Shown here: piece after piece, positions 27,596 to 39,531 of the stretch
Numbering within the stretch: the first letter of the stretch is position 1
Layout of the letters: the number at the start of each line of letters is the position of its first letter
Assembly: GCA_945643635.1 (NCBI GenBank)
Contig: CALZFC010000007.1
Location: forward strand, 1,432,501 to 1,496,500
Reading direction: 5' to 3'
DNA length: 64,000 bases
From: Allodiplogaster sudhausi
Lineage: Eukaryota > Nematoda > Chromadorea > Rhabditida > Diplogasteridae
Made by a program: the position numbers and the translations under genes
Notes under the pieces: model-generated
Told to the model about the DNA's origin: nothing
Seen by the model: the letters and a program-made list of their open reading frames with translations, nothing else
Databases searched by the model: none

Positions 27596-28337
27596 TCCAT
27601 CCTCTGTCTTCTGTCTCACAGGAGGAAAAGGAGCGGTTTACTCTTCCCGCTCTCGCCGGTCCTCATTCAGTGGACCCGGACTGTCTATTCAAGTTGTTTG
27701 GTAAGCGAAGAGGGAGAGAGACAAAGGGGAGAGAAGGAGTGCTAGAACGATAGAAGTGATGAGAGAGAAAATGAAGAGAGTGAAGAGAGGAGAGAGAATG
27801 AGAGGGATAGAAAGAGATACAGATCAGCTTGACTTTCCGCAATTACTGGGCCTGCTTCGCCTTTCAGTTTCTTCCATATTTAGCTCAGTCGTTTTGTTCT
27901 TTCTCACGATGGCTAATCACCTGGATTAAGTTCGGAGTTAAACGTGGTGGGAGAGATGGAAGAGAAGGAAAAGAAAAGTGAGGAATGGAAGAGAGAAAAG
28001 ACAGAGATGAGAGAGAATGAGAAGGCAGAGATGGAAGAGAAGGAAAAGAAGACAGGGATACGGTTGAGAACTCTCATCTATTAAATTGCATAGGCGAATT
28101 TGCAAACGAAACACGAATGTATGAATAGAAAAGAAAAGCTCAGTAAATGCTTCAGGTACTTGCTCCGCCTCTCTCTCTCTCTGTCTCCTCTCTCTCTCTC
28201 TCCTCTCTTTCTCTCTCTCTCTCAATCCTCCCTTCCTTTTTTCAATCTCGTCTCGGTCGTCTTCTTACTCTTTAACTTGTTTTTTATTCTCTCCATTTCC
28301 CTGCTTCTCTCTCTCTCTTTCTCTCTTACTCCTTCTT

Positions 28338-28411
<74 letters not shown>

Positions 28412-30852
28412 CCTCTTAGGCATAGTCATCCGCTCTTTTCTTCTAGCTCGTACACCGTCATTATGAGTGAGGTCATTGTTATTATTTAAGATCATTCAGT
28501 GTCCTCTAGACTGTTTTATGCTCTTCATTTTATTACCGGACAAACACCTTGGAAATACGTTGCTCTCTTTTTCAGTAGGCCCACTTTTTTTGTTCCTTTA
28601 CCGCTCCGGTGCTCTCTCTCTCTCTTTAACTCTCTCACTCTCTTTCTCTTTCTCTTTATCTCTCTCTATCTATCTATCTCTCTCTCTCTCGTTCTCTTGC
28701 TGACGATCACAATGTCTCTCTCCGCCTGCATGGTCTCTCCTCCACTCCCTCACATCCACTCTGTCCAATTCCCATTAGAATGATAATGAGACAGAATGTG
28801 ATGGGGTCTGAGTTGTATGAGAGAAGAGGAGTGCTCTCTCCTCTCTTCTCTGCTTGATCTCTGCCTGTTAACCATCACTTCCTTCGCTCTCTACTCATCT
28901 CTCGAAATGACCTTTTGCATCTCTTTATCCGTCGTAATCTCTCTCGATCTGCCTCCTGGTGTGGCCATGATTTGATACTTGTGGATTGTGGAGAGCGGCG
29001 CAAACATCGCTCTCGCTCTTGTGCGGTCACTCTTCTTCAATTTTTTGCCCTCAAGCTACACTTTTTCCTCAAGCCCTAACAAGAGAAGAGCAGTGAGACA
29101 GTTCTTCGTTATCGGAATCGCGTGCAGCCTCTGTTTTGATTTGCTTCTTTTCTTCTCTACACTTCTAACACATCCTCCCCTCCTTCTTTCTCTAGCACTC
29201 TCTTATTCTCTCTGCTTCTCTCCCGCATTCGTCTTCAGTTACTGCCTAATATGTTGAGACAGTCTTTTCCGCCTCCTGAATACTCTATGGTTCCAAAGCA
29301 TTCTATTTATCTCAAGATCTTCCTCTCCCAGTCTATTTAGTGTTATCTCTACCAGCTCTTCTCTCTTTCTCTTTCTCTCTTTCTCAACTTCTCTCTCTCT
29401 CATTCATTTCTATCGTTCTCCTCTTTTCCGTCCTCTCTCATTGGCTCTCTCTATCTCACTCAATCTCCGCCCTCATCAGTCGACCTCAACGCCATCTAAA
29501 CAAATATGAACGGGGAGGAGGAGTAATATGAATGTAGGCATGGAGAGAGCCATCGGTCAGTCCAGTGGGAATATGCAGTCCCACCCTTCATTACCGTCAC
29601 CTTTCTCTTTTCCCTCTACCGCCGCTCTTATTAGCACTTATTTCCCCATTCACCCTCTTGTTTTTCTCACTCTCCCCTTGTTTATCTCTTCCACTCTCTT
29701 TCTCTCGCTCTCTTTCTCTTACACTGTACTTATTGCCTGCTCATTTAATATTACTTTCTTGCTATCAACGATTGTGCATCTTCGGTTGATTTTCTCTGAG
29801 GACTTTATATTTTATGATAATTGTATGTTTATTTCGCCCTCTCTCTTTCTCTCTGTGCTTCCTCGTTGTCCTCTCTCCCTCTTGCCTCACATTCTCTACT
29901 TTCATCGTCCCCTTCTCACAACCGTTCAGTATATGCTAAGGGATAAGCTGAAGATATTCGTGACCATGCACACAGCAAAGCTTTTTCAGAAGCAAAGAGT
30001 GAGCACGTGAAGGGGGCTGAGAGTTGAAAGAGAGAGACGGAAGGAGAACGAAAGACGAGAGAGAGAGAGAGAGTGAGAGGAAGAGAAAGAGGGTGAGCTT
30101 GAAGTATGTATGTAGACGAGGAAATAGTTCACACATGTGAGATATGCACATAGATGCACAGTGGCGTCTTATAAAGTGCTCTTCTTCGATCTCGCATATC
30201 AAGTACCGTATCATGGCAACATTGCCGTTATCACCTTTCTTTTCCCGTTCGGCTTGTTCTTCACCTTTCCTTCTCTCGTTGACTCTCCACCCTCTCTGCA
30301 ATCCACTCTCTTTTCTCCACTGTTTCGCTAGATAGTATCTCCTTACGATGTCCCATCAGGATAATTAGGTATTCTGCCAGGTGTGCACTCTCATCAGTCT
30401 CTCTCTCTCTTTCTCTCTCTTTCTTTCTCTCTCTCTCTCTCTATCTCTCTCCCTCATCTCTCTCTTCTTTCAAATCTCTCACTACTCCCTCACGTCCTCT
30501 TTCCTTGCTCACCCAGCCGAAGAGTTGGCAGCTTCCTTTCAAGGATGAATGAATTGGCGGAAGAAGCCATAAGAAGTCCTGGATGGTTCCTAAGATGTCC
30601 TCCCCCCTCTGCCTGTTTTCCCCTGCCACCCGAATCGGCTTCTCCTTTCTGCCTGACCCGTCATAGCTATCCCTCGCTCCCTTTCTAATCGCTCAATCAA
30701 ATCTCCTCCCTCTTTCATCGCGTCCTCTACACTCTTTTTCTTGCTCTCTCCCACGCCTTTCTTATTCTGTAATCCTCTCCTTCACTCTGCACACTATTTC
30801 CTATGTCTTCTCAAATCAACGTCTTGTCCTTTTCGTTCACACTGTTTTCTTT

Positions 30853-30903
<51 letters not shown>

Positions 30904-31537
30904 CTATCTCCCACTCTCTCTCTCTCTCTTTCTCACTTTCCCATCTTATTTTTCTCTCGTTTCTCTCACTCGCAACTTCTATTCATCGTATGCATTGCAG
31001 TAGCCCTTTTATTTCACTCGTACATAAATCTACTGAACGGTGCCATCTTTTGCTACAAATACTTGATCCAATCACATTTCACTTCTCTCTCTCCTCTCCC
31101 CCTCTCTCACTCCGTACCCTTCCTACCATTCCGTACAGAAGTTATACGAGAGTAGGCAGCGGAAGAGAGCGCCCAAAGTGCCAGGTCTCCGTGGCAACAG
31201 CCCATTCTTGCATTTGCGTTCTTTCTGCTTGAGCTCCTTTTCCATTCTTCCTCTCCCAAGCTCCGCGCCGTTATTGCCATTACTTATTTCACAATTGACA
31301 GAAGTCATTGGGAACTCCTTTCTTTTCAAAGCTTTTGATCACGAGCTTCATCCCCAGAAGGCTGTGTTATTTTGCGATTTCACAACGGAGTTACGTTTTG
31401 CAGAGATTTTTGCCTCGGGCACTTTATATCTTCCGTTGAAGAAGAAGCTCGGAGGAGAAGGCAACTACTGCACGGGAACGGACGTGGCAAAGCGGAGGTG
31501 AGAAGAGTGAGAGAGAGACAGAGAGAGGTAGAGAGAA

Positions 31538-31568
<31 letters not shown>

Positions 31569-31748
31569 AAGAGAAGGATGGGAAGGCGATCCGCGATTGC
31601 GCACTCCCAGTGTCTTAGCGTGAGGATGGGCTCTCATGAAGCAGCTTCTCGTCTCTCGCGCGCACCTCTTCACGGATCCGTGCATGTTTCAGGAGAGAAG
31701 GAGAGAGAGGATGTGGCTGAGAGTCTAAGAAGAAGAGACGGAGAGGGG
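25650..31748. repeat. Low-complexity intergenic region; no gene recognised
   Basis: CT and GA microsatellites are frequent (for example 26835-26900, 27185-27225, 27550-27595, 28335-28410, 30850-30895). Open frames are almost all Ser/Leu/Phe or Arg/Glu repeats. A well-flanked orphan exon lies at 27622-27700. Nothing else could be supported. Confidence 0.55.
27622..27700 (+). other. Candidate orphan exon
   Basis: TTCTGTCTCACAG precedes, and GTAAGC follows, a 79-base segment open in all three frames; EEKERFTLPALAGPHSVDPD is the most protein-like reading. No partner exon or family was recognised. Confidence 0.25.
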
Positions 31749-32611
31749 ATGCTGCCGCTGCTGCTCTCTCTGCTGCACATCTTCGGCAGGGCAGCAGCCA
31801 CGTCATGCGGCCAGCTCCAAGTGTATCCGAACTTCCGACTCGGAGAGAGGGCCACTCAGCTCCTCTCCGCTGATGCCAGTGACATGACGCAGTGCCTCAA
31901 GCTCTGCTGCCAGCATCCGCGTACATCTTTTGCTATCTTTTTTTCATTACAAGATATCTCTTTATGTTTAAGATGTTTCGTCAGTAAAAGACGAACGATC
32001 TTCTCAGAATGCGACGCCGTGACCCTGTCCGGAGTTGTGTCCGGCAGTCCCTCCTCCTCTTGTCTTCTCGCCTCTTGCGATGCTGCCCAAGGCTGCGCTC
32101 GACTTCCCGTCACCAGCAATGACTCCGTAGTCACCGTTCTTGTGCTTCGCTCTCCGCAGGTCATTCTCTCCTTTTCTTCTTATGTTAATTTGTTTCCTGC
32201 AATTTTACATGTTCAATGTCTTGCCTATATTATGCTCTATGCATGCATGTACTTTGTATGACATAATCGACCATGTTTTTTTTTAATGTGCTTCGTGCAT
32301 TTTTCGGGAATTCTTTCGTGAACGTTTGTGCACCAAAAAGTGAGGATAAAATAATAATTTTGAAGTTGACGGCGAGCACCACAACGACGACGACAAGCCG
32401 TGTCCAGTCGCATGGCTGGGTGGAGGGAGTGGTGACGGCGTCGGGCGCGGCGCCCGTCTGGGCCCTCGCGCTCTCCCTGCTCCTCCTCGTGTGCATCTTC
32501 GTCTCTGCCATCACCGCCCTCGCCGCGTGCTGCTGGAGTCGACGGCGGAGAAGAAAGAAACAGCAATTCGCGCCGCCCGCCCCCGCCCTCCACGCTTTCA
32601 ACCCCTCGTAA
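31749..32611 (+). CDS. Single-MANSC-domain type I membrane protein
   Basis: Three exons in consistent phase: 31749-31920, 32008-32159 and 32366-32611 (stop TAA), encoding about 189 residues. The start ATG opens a signal peptide (MLPLLLSLLHIFGRAAA). The MANSC domain, a seven-cysteine animal module, follows: LQVYPNFRLGERATQLL, then MTQCLKLCCQHP, then QCDAVTLSG and two further cysteines. A Thr-rich stretch comes next, then a transmembrane helix (ALALSLLLLVCIFVSAITAL), a basic stop-transfer (RRRRRKK) and a short Pro-rich tail. This is much smaller than vertebrate MANSC1 and lacks its long mucin-like region. In-frame ATGs also exist upstream, but this one gives a clean signal peptide. The product is predicted at the cell surface; its role is unknown. 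Confidence 0.75.
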
Positions 32612-33162
32612 ACCCTCTCCCAATCCATCCCCCACTCTCTTTAATCCTATTTCATTAGGAAGCCTTTCGAATGGTGGAGAGTGTGTCTCAATCTGTGTAT
32701 TCCCTCATGAACTGCGTGCCTTAGTCGACCAAATAGAAAAGCTCAATATTGCATTTGTGGCCGGGGACTGTTTATGCTTTAAGTCTAAGCAATACACAAT
32801 AGCAGAAGCTATTTATTTGCCTCTCAATCCATTGTCCTTCATGATTAATTAAGAACACGTTTTATCTTTTTTGAAAGGTCTACACAAAGACGCTGATGAG
32901 ATCTCCCTCCGTTGTCTTCATTTAAAAACTGCTATTTTATTTTACAGAATATCGAATCTATGTAGGAGAATAAGAAATGTAAGAGAGAAGTATTCCGCTA
33001 GTCAGGCTCTCTTTTCCCTATTGAATTGCCTATGATTTGAGTAGAATGTCAACGGGTTTTTTTCTCCATAAACGATGATTCCAGATTCTCTCATCTATTC
33101 GCCACTCTTTGGAGATTCGTCACAAAACATATTATTCTCTTTTTGTAATTTGCTATCTTCTC

Positions 33163-33200
<38 letters not shown>

Positions 33201-33853
33201 TTTTTCCCTCCCACTTTGTATCTTATTGTTAGTCATTTATACATGTCCATGTGAATCTTCTCTTCGTCAGCTTTGCTTTGAGGTAAAGAAGATAAGAATA
33301 GTCTTGGAACCGTTATACTTCCAAAGAAAAGAAAAACCATTGTAGATAAAATCAATGGATTAATTAGCAGACGAATGCATGTATGCTCACTTGCTCGCAT
33401 ACATACATATGTATGTATGTATATACATACATATGTAGATTTTATTTCCACTAGTAGTTTAAAAAAAGCTTTTGGTTGAGCAGATGACACAAACATATGT
33501 ATATACAAACATATATTCAACAAGTATTCATTGTTGTAACTGCTTGTTAAAATTCCAAGTAAATTTGTAGGTGTGTGAAAAGAGGAAGTAGCGGAGAGAC
33601 CTTTATTGGTTTCAGTTTGTTGTGGCAATTACTGTTAATTCCATCAACGTAAGCATGCATCTAATATGAAAAAATGACTGAAATTGCAAGTGAAATGCAC
33701 TCGAGAAAGAGTCGCTGAAAAGGTCGAGAAGATTGGAATGGGAAGGAAGTCAACGGACGCGGAAGATGTCAGTTGCAGAGGAAGGAGACAGAGAGAGAAA
33801 GGCCACCCGGAGGCATTGCCAATGGAGCCATATCAGTCCAGGGCGAGAATGGA

Positions 33854-33895
<42 letters not shown>

Positions 33896-34007
33896 GGAGG
33901 GGGAGGAAGCAGCACTGTGTGGAAGAAGGGGCAGAATCGATAGAAGGCGGCCTTCGAGTAGACACAGAATTGCCGACCAAGAGAGGGAGAAGCCTTGTCT
34001 CACTGCC
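32612..34007. other. Intergenic and upstream region before Rab27
   Basis: AT-rich sequence with a CT run near 33165-33195 and a short alternating TATG/CATA stretch at 33400-33440. GA run and purine-rich DNA at 33855-33900 directly precede the Rab27 start. No gene recognised. Confidence 0.5.
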
Positions 34008-34099
34008 ATGGCCGACTACGACTATCTCCTTAAGTTTCTCGCTCTCGGCGATTCCGGTGTCGGCAAGACTTCACTCTTGGTTGGTTATCACTCTCTCTA

Positions 34100-34139
<40 letters not shown>

Positions 34140-35437
34140 TCACTATCTCTCGTTCTCTCTCTTTGTTTCCCTCGCTCTCTCTCTCTTCTCTTCCTTTCTC
34201 TGTGCAACTTGATTTGATGAGCATGGATGATTTTAGCATCGCTACACAGAGAATACATTCACTGGTCAATTCATCTCCACAGTTGGCATCGACTTCAAAG
34301 AGAAGAAAGTGGTGAGTCAGTTATGGAAAATAATTGGTGTTTCATTCCGTATTCTTCGTCTGCATCTCGTTCTCCGATCCCTTATGCATGTCCTTTGTGA
34401 CAAGGTGTACAAGAGCAGTCGAGGCGGCTTCGGCGGGCGTGGCCAACGAGTTCTTCTTCAACTATGGGATACCGCAGGACAGGAGAGGTCAGAACATCCT
34501 TTTTATATTTCTCGTCATATTTTTCTTTTAATACTTTTTATTCACATATTAAAGAACTATTTGACAACACATACATTCTTGTAAGTATGTACCTTTCTTT
34601 CTCTCTTTCTCTCTCTCTCTTTCTCTCTCTCTATCTTTCGTTCTCTCTCTCTCTGTCTTCTCCGTCTCTCAATCTCTCTTTTCCCTTTCGTGCTCTCACT
34701 CTTTCTCCCTCCTCAATATAACTTTCCTCTCAGATTCCGTAGCTTGACAACAGCCTTCTTCCGAGATGCCATGGGTTTCATTCTCATCTTCGACATCACG
34801 AACGAGCAATCCTTCCTCAACATTCGCGACTGGCTCAGTCAGCTAAAGGTCATCTTCAAGTTTTTAATCTCATAATTCTTCCTTCCACCTGCTGCTTCTC
34901 TCTCGCTGTCTCTCTCAGATTCTCTGCAATTTTATACTCTCTCTCACAAATTATCTACAAATTTTCCTACTATGTGCAGGCAATCAGCACGCAATTTGGC
35001 TATTCGATTCGTATAATTCTGCATATTTTTGCCATTTCCAGTGACATGTTTCTAAAATTAAGTTCGACACCTCGCTTTCAGCCAAACTTATTACAGATAA
35101 CGTTAATTAAACATAGTAAACACAGATTTCATAAAACCATCAATATATAGGTAGATTACTTTGACTAATTCAATAAAATGTCCTAAAATGTTTAACTTTT
35201 CGGAAATGTGAAGGTCACACTTGACTGAAGATTGTCTTGGCCTGCCACTACCCTTACCTCCAATAGATTGACCTGCTATTACAACATATCCGTTTTCTTC
35301 GTGCAGGTGCACGCCTACTGCGAAACGCCTGACATCATTATCTGCGGGAACAAGGCGGACTTGGAGAATCGACGGCAAGTTAGCACGGCGAGGGCAAGGC
35401 AACTCGCTGATCAGCTTGGGTTGGTCGGATGAAGGGA

Positions 35438-35484
<47 letters not shown>

Positions 35485-35788
35485 AAAGAGAGCGAGAGGG
35501 AGTTGAGAAAGTTAATATGAAGGACGAGTATAGAAAGATAGAAGTAGAGAGAGAGAGAGAGATAGAGGAAGAGAGATTAAGACACCACGAGATTTTTTCA
35601 GACTAGCCTACTTCGAGACATCAGCGTGTACGGCAACGAACGTGGAAAAGGCAGTGGACTGTCTGCTGGACATGGTGATGAGGAGAATTCAGCAGTCGGT
35701 GGACTCTTCCGGTCTGCCCCTCTCCGAATGCCGCGGTCTCTCTCTCGAACATGACAACCCCCCTCCTTCCTACTGTTCCCAGTGCTAG
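34008..35788 (+). CDS. RAB27: Small GTPase Rab27
   Basis: Rab27 directs docking of secretory and lysosome-related vesicles through Slp, Slac2 and Munc13-4 effectors. Six exons: 34008-34079, 34237-34311, 34405-34487, 34734-34848, 35307-35419 and 35602-35788 (stop TAG), 214 residues. The start [20 protein letters not shown] holds the P-loop. [12 protein letters not shown] is switch I, and a Rab27-type insert ([12 protein letters not shown]) precedes [40 protein letters not shown] and ETSA follow, all close to Rab27 rather than Rab26 or Rab37. The C-terminus is YCSQC, not the CxC typical of Rab27, so it could be singly prenylated. Introns contain CT and GA runs. Confidence 0.92.
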
Positions 35789-36370
35789 TTCTTGCCGTTG
35801 CTTCTACGTTTCTCTGCCAAGCTGGAACACTCAAGGGTCTCCTCCCTTCCATGGTCCCCTTTCCCGGACTAAGAGATCTCTTCTCCGCCTGCTCTCACTT
35901 AATTTGAGGTGGTCCCTTACCACTCTGCTTAAACTCTTTCGGCGTCTTCCTTTCTCTTTTATTTTACTTATCTCCATTTCCTCTACTCGTGTGAGTTCGT
36001 TTCATTAGGTGAGACAAGTTTCGTGTTGTACATTTCATATTACAAGGAGCCTACTCTGAAGTCATGATAATCTCTCTCCAATATACACTATATAATTCTA
36101 ACATATCAGAGGATGCCTATATAGATACTGAAGGATTGGGAAGATATCACTGATGCAGATCCCTATAAAGGAATAAATCTCTCTACTACAAAGCGGAAAA
36201 TCTATACACGATGTGACTTCGCATTGGCACGTTATGAAAACCGGATCAAGTGAACGGCAATAGAGGGTAAATGAGCGGGAATATCGGGTACGATGTACTT
36301 GTAACAACTAGGATCTACCCCCGTAAACGGAGGGAAGAGAATAAAGAAGAGACTGGCAAAGACGAGTTCT

Positions 36371-37397
36371 CTACTTGTAACGCTGGAGGAATCCCTCATG
36401 GAAGTTCTTGAAGCGGGCAAGCATATCCTTCATGAGTTCGGCTTGGGGGAGGATCGTGGTTCGGAAGTGGAAGGTCCCTGGCTTCTGGCCGAATCCGCTG
36501 CCGGGCACAATACACACTCCGGTTGCCTCGAGGAGCTGCATAGCATAGAAGAAATCAGGCTCTTGACCCGCTGCACGCGCTGCTTCAACTGCCTTCTCGG
36601 GCAGGTGCAGCTGAGGGAACGCATACATGGCGCCCTGAAACCTCGCAACGCTTATGAAGTTTAGTTCATTCGTTCGAGAGAGATAGAGAGGGGGAGAGAG
36701 AGAGATATAGAGAGAGAGAGGCGGGGAGAGGGGAGAGAGAGATAGAGGCGGGGAGAGGGGAGAGAGAGATAGAGGGGGGGGGGAGAGATGGAGAGGAAGA
36801 GAGAGATAGAGATAGAGAGAAGAGCAGAGAGAGTAAACCTGAACAGGGTTGCAAGTGATGCCATCAATGGAGCCGTAAGCCTGTTCGACGAGCAGAGCGC
36901 GTTGCTTGAGTGAAGCGAGAACGGCTTCTCTCTCGGCTGCCCACTGCTGGTGGGAGGGCTCTCCGGGCCGGGGAGGGTTCACCACCGTGTCGATCACAAC
37001 CTCAACTCCACCAGTTTACTTACCCAATACTTATCAATATTTATTTACGATCACCAGAAAGACAGGATAACAATAATAATTTCGAGGGCATGCAGAATGA
37101 GCAACAGTCCTCTGCGCAGAACGCGGCAACTCCGTACATTTCAAATAATAAATACACGGAGTTTACAGTGCACTGCGCAGTTGACCGCTGTAAACATAAA
37201 CCCATAAAAAAGAGTAAATGAATCTGCCTCGTACCTGGCCGAGAATGGTTGAGCAGAGCTTGGCGGAGATCATCTTCTTGAACATGACGTAGACGTCCGG
37301 GTCGAAGTTCGCGAACTCCACGTAGCCACCACGCAGACCGCACTCACCCATGTAGCCTTTCGAGACGGAGTGGAACGAAGCCAACTCCATTCTGGAA

Positions 37398-37439
<42 letters not shown>

Positions 37440-39086
37440 AGAGGGATATAATGAAAGAGTGAGAGAGAGAGAGGATGCTCACTTGGTGTACGGCTCTCCC
37501 ATTCCGTAGAGCACTTTCTTGAAGGAGTGGAACTTGCTGTCAGGGGCATAGACGTTGTCTTGGTAAACTTCGTCGGCCATAATGAAGAGATTGTGACGAT
37601 GGGCGAATTTAATGATCATCTCGATGTTCGCGCGGGTCAGCACCTGCAATCTTACAATTCTTCATGATTGCAGATGATAATCCATGAGAACAATGATCTC
37701 AAAATTGTTACAGTAATTGACAAAAAATAAATAGTCCCTTGCCTGTCCAGTAGGATTGCCGGGGTTAATAACGACAACAACTCGAGTGTCAAACTCCTTC
37801 TTGCTCTCTTCGAGAGATCTCTCCAGCTCGGCCTCGTCCAGTCCCCAATTGTTGCCCTCGTCCAGGAAGTAGCCCACCTCAACTTCTGGTGTGTAATCGT
37901 AACTAGAGGACAAATCATGATAGTTAAAGGAAGAAAAAAAAACCAAACCTGTCCGAGTCCGAACTCTTCGATGGTGGCGGAGTAGAGTGGATACTGAGGA
38001 ATGGGGACCATCACTCCCACTTTGCGAGAAGAGTCTCGGTTGATGAAGAGCTTGAGGACATTTCTAATCGATTCTGAAGCCCCTCCGGAGAGGATGACAT
38101 TCTCGGGGTCGCAGGGGATTCCGCCGTCTCTGTCCTGACACGTTATTTGTGTGAATCTCAGCTAGAATCAAATATATAAAAAATGGAAGTAGACGAGAGT
38201 AGAGAACTGAGATTTCAGCTTACAGAAATCTGTTTGACAAAGAAGAAAGAGCAGACTCTTGCCTGGATGAACTTGGCGACATCCTGTCGAATGACATCAA
38301 TTCCAGTGCTCTGCGAATAAGCCCCGACTGACTGGCCTCCGCAGCCACCGAGAATTGTCTTGGCTCTCTCCACTACATCAGAAGGCAAGCTACCGCTCTC
38401 CAGCACACTCTGGTTTGCCACTGCTGCGAGAACCTACAACTTCCAGTCATATTCATTTATAATTCCTTACTATATTGCACTGCACTCCAAGTGCGTTCTG
38501 TATATAGAAGACTGAAAAAACCCACAACTGATTGACAAGACCCTAAAGATAACGCCATTTCTATAGACGCTTACTTCCTTATCAAGTAGGTTTTCTCAGT
38601 GCTGTCAATTAACTTATCAGCATGGGCATAAACAAGCATGAAGAGATGCAATTTAAAATAAAGCAGAAGTGACCTGTCGAATGAAAGTGATTGGCTTCTG
38701 GCCCATTGCATGCGCATCTCCAATGTTGGCCTTGATGACCGACTTGAATGGCTTGGGGGCGCCGTTGGCGAGTTCCTTCTCGAGCTGAACAGCGCGGATG
38801 ACGATGGGGCCTCGCACGGCGTACTCCATCGTCTTCACTTGCGGGTTCAGCGTGTCCATTCGCATCACCTTAAGAAGAAGAAAAAATCCAATGTGGAAAT
38901 AATTAGTTAACAATTTGGCCGATCATTCAGGAACACTCCAAAGAACAACAACAATCCTCGGGCATAGAAACAATGTTACAACGGGCACCAAATCGAATGC
39001 CGAACCTTGGCGCTGGAATCGCCGGTGGCAGCCATTCTTCTGTGCGTTGCGATTACTGAACGAAGCGACTTTAGTCCGCGCTGCAT
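36371..39086 (-). CDS. GPT: Alanine aminotransferase with a mitochondrial-type presequence
   Basis: A PLP enzyme interconverting alanine + 2-oxoglutarate and pyruvate + glutamate. Exons (minus strand, 5' to 3'): 39006-39086, 38674-38868, 38263-38433, 37949-38134, 37743-37877, 37483-37643, 37235-37391, 36839-36999 and 36371-36635; 503 residues. Family blocks include [60 protein letters not shown] (the PLP-binding Lys) and [15 protein letters not shown]. The first ATG gives [17 protein letters not shown], an arginine-rich, acid-free leader expected for mitochondrial import. A second in-frame ATG 17 codons later (MAATGDSS) would give a cytosolic form. Two introns appear to start with GC (at 37742 and 38262 in minus orientation). 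Head-to-head with CTNNBL1. Confidence 0.93.
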
Positions 39087-39531
39087 TTCCGCGCTCGACC
39101 GAGTCAGACTATATCACAAAATAACAACAAAAAAAAAAACTAAACTACAAAGAAAATTGAAAATTGATAAGTGTAAAGGAAAGCAAGCCCTTCCACGTGC
39201 CGCATTTCAGCGCTTGTCTCTGAAACCGTGTGAAACTCGAGACGAGAGATTACAAAGAGAAAAGAGTGAACGTCGTTGAAGAATGCACGTAATCGGTCAC
39301 AAACAACAAGTTTAAATAAAATACACCACTTCGGTTCAAATTTTAATATCCACATTGTGTAACTACTGCAAGGAAGATTGGTGAAGTTTACCAACATAAA
39401 ACACGGCCAGTGAAGTCTCTGTCCCTTTGAATTCGCGGAAATCCTAGCGTTTTGTGTTTTCCGTCAGTTCTGTTATTTGTTTGTTACGCGACGTTATTGT
39501 CACGTCTTAATTTTCCTTTTTATTTTAAGAG
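39087..39531. promoter_or_regulatory. Shared intergenic promoter region between GPT (minus) and CTNNBL1 (plus)
   Basis: Only 445 bases separate the two divergent start codons, so both promoters must lie here or overlap the 5' exons. No TATA box is convincing. A 12-mer TAAAACACGGCC at 39397-39408 recurs elsewhere in the window. Bidirectionality is inferred from geometry only. Confidence 0.45.
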
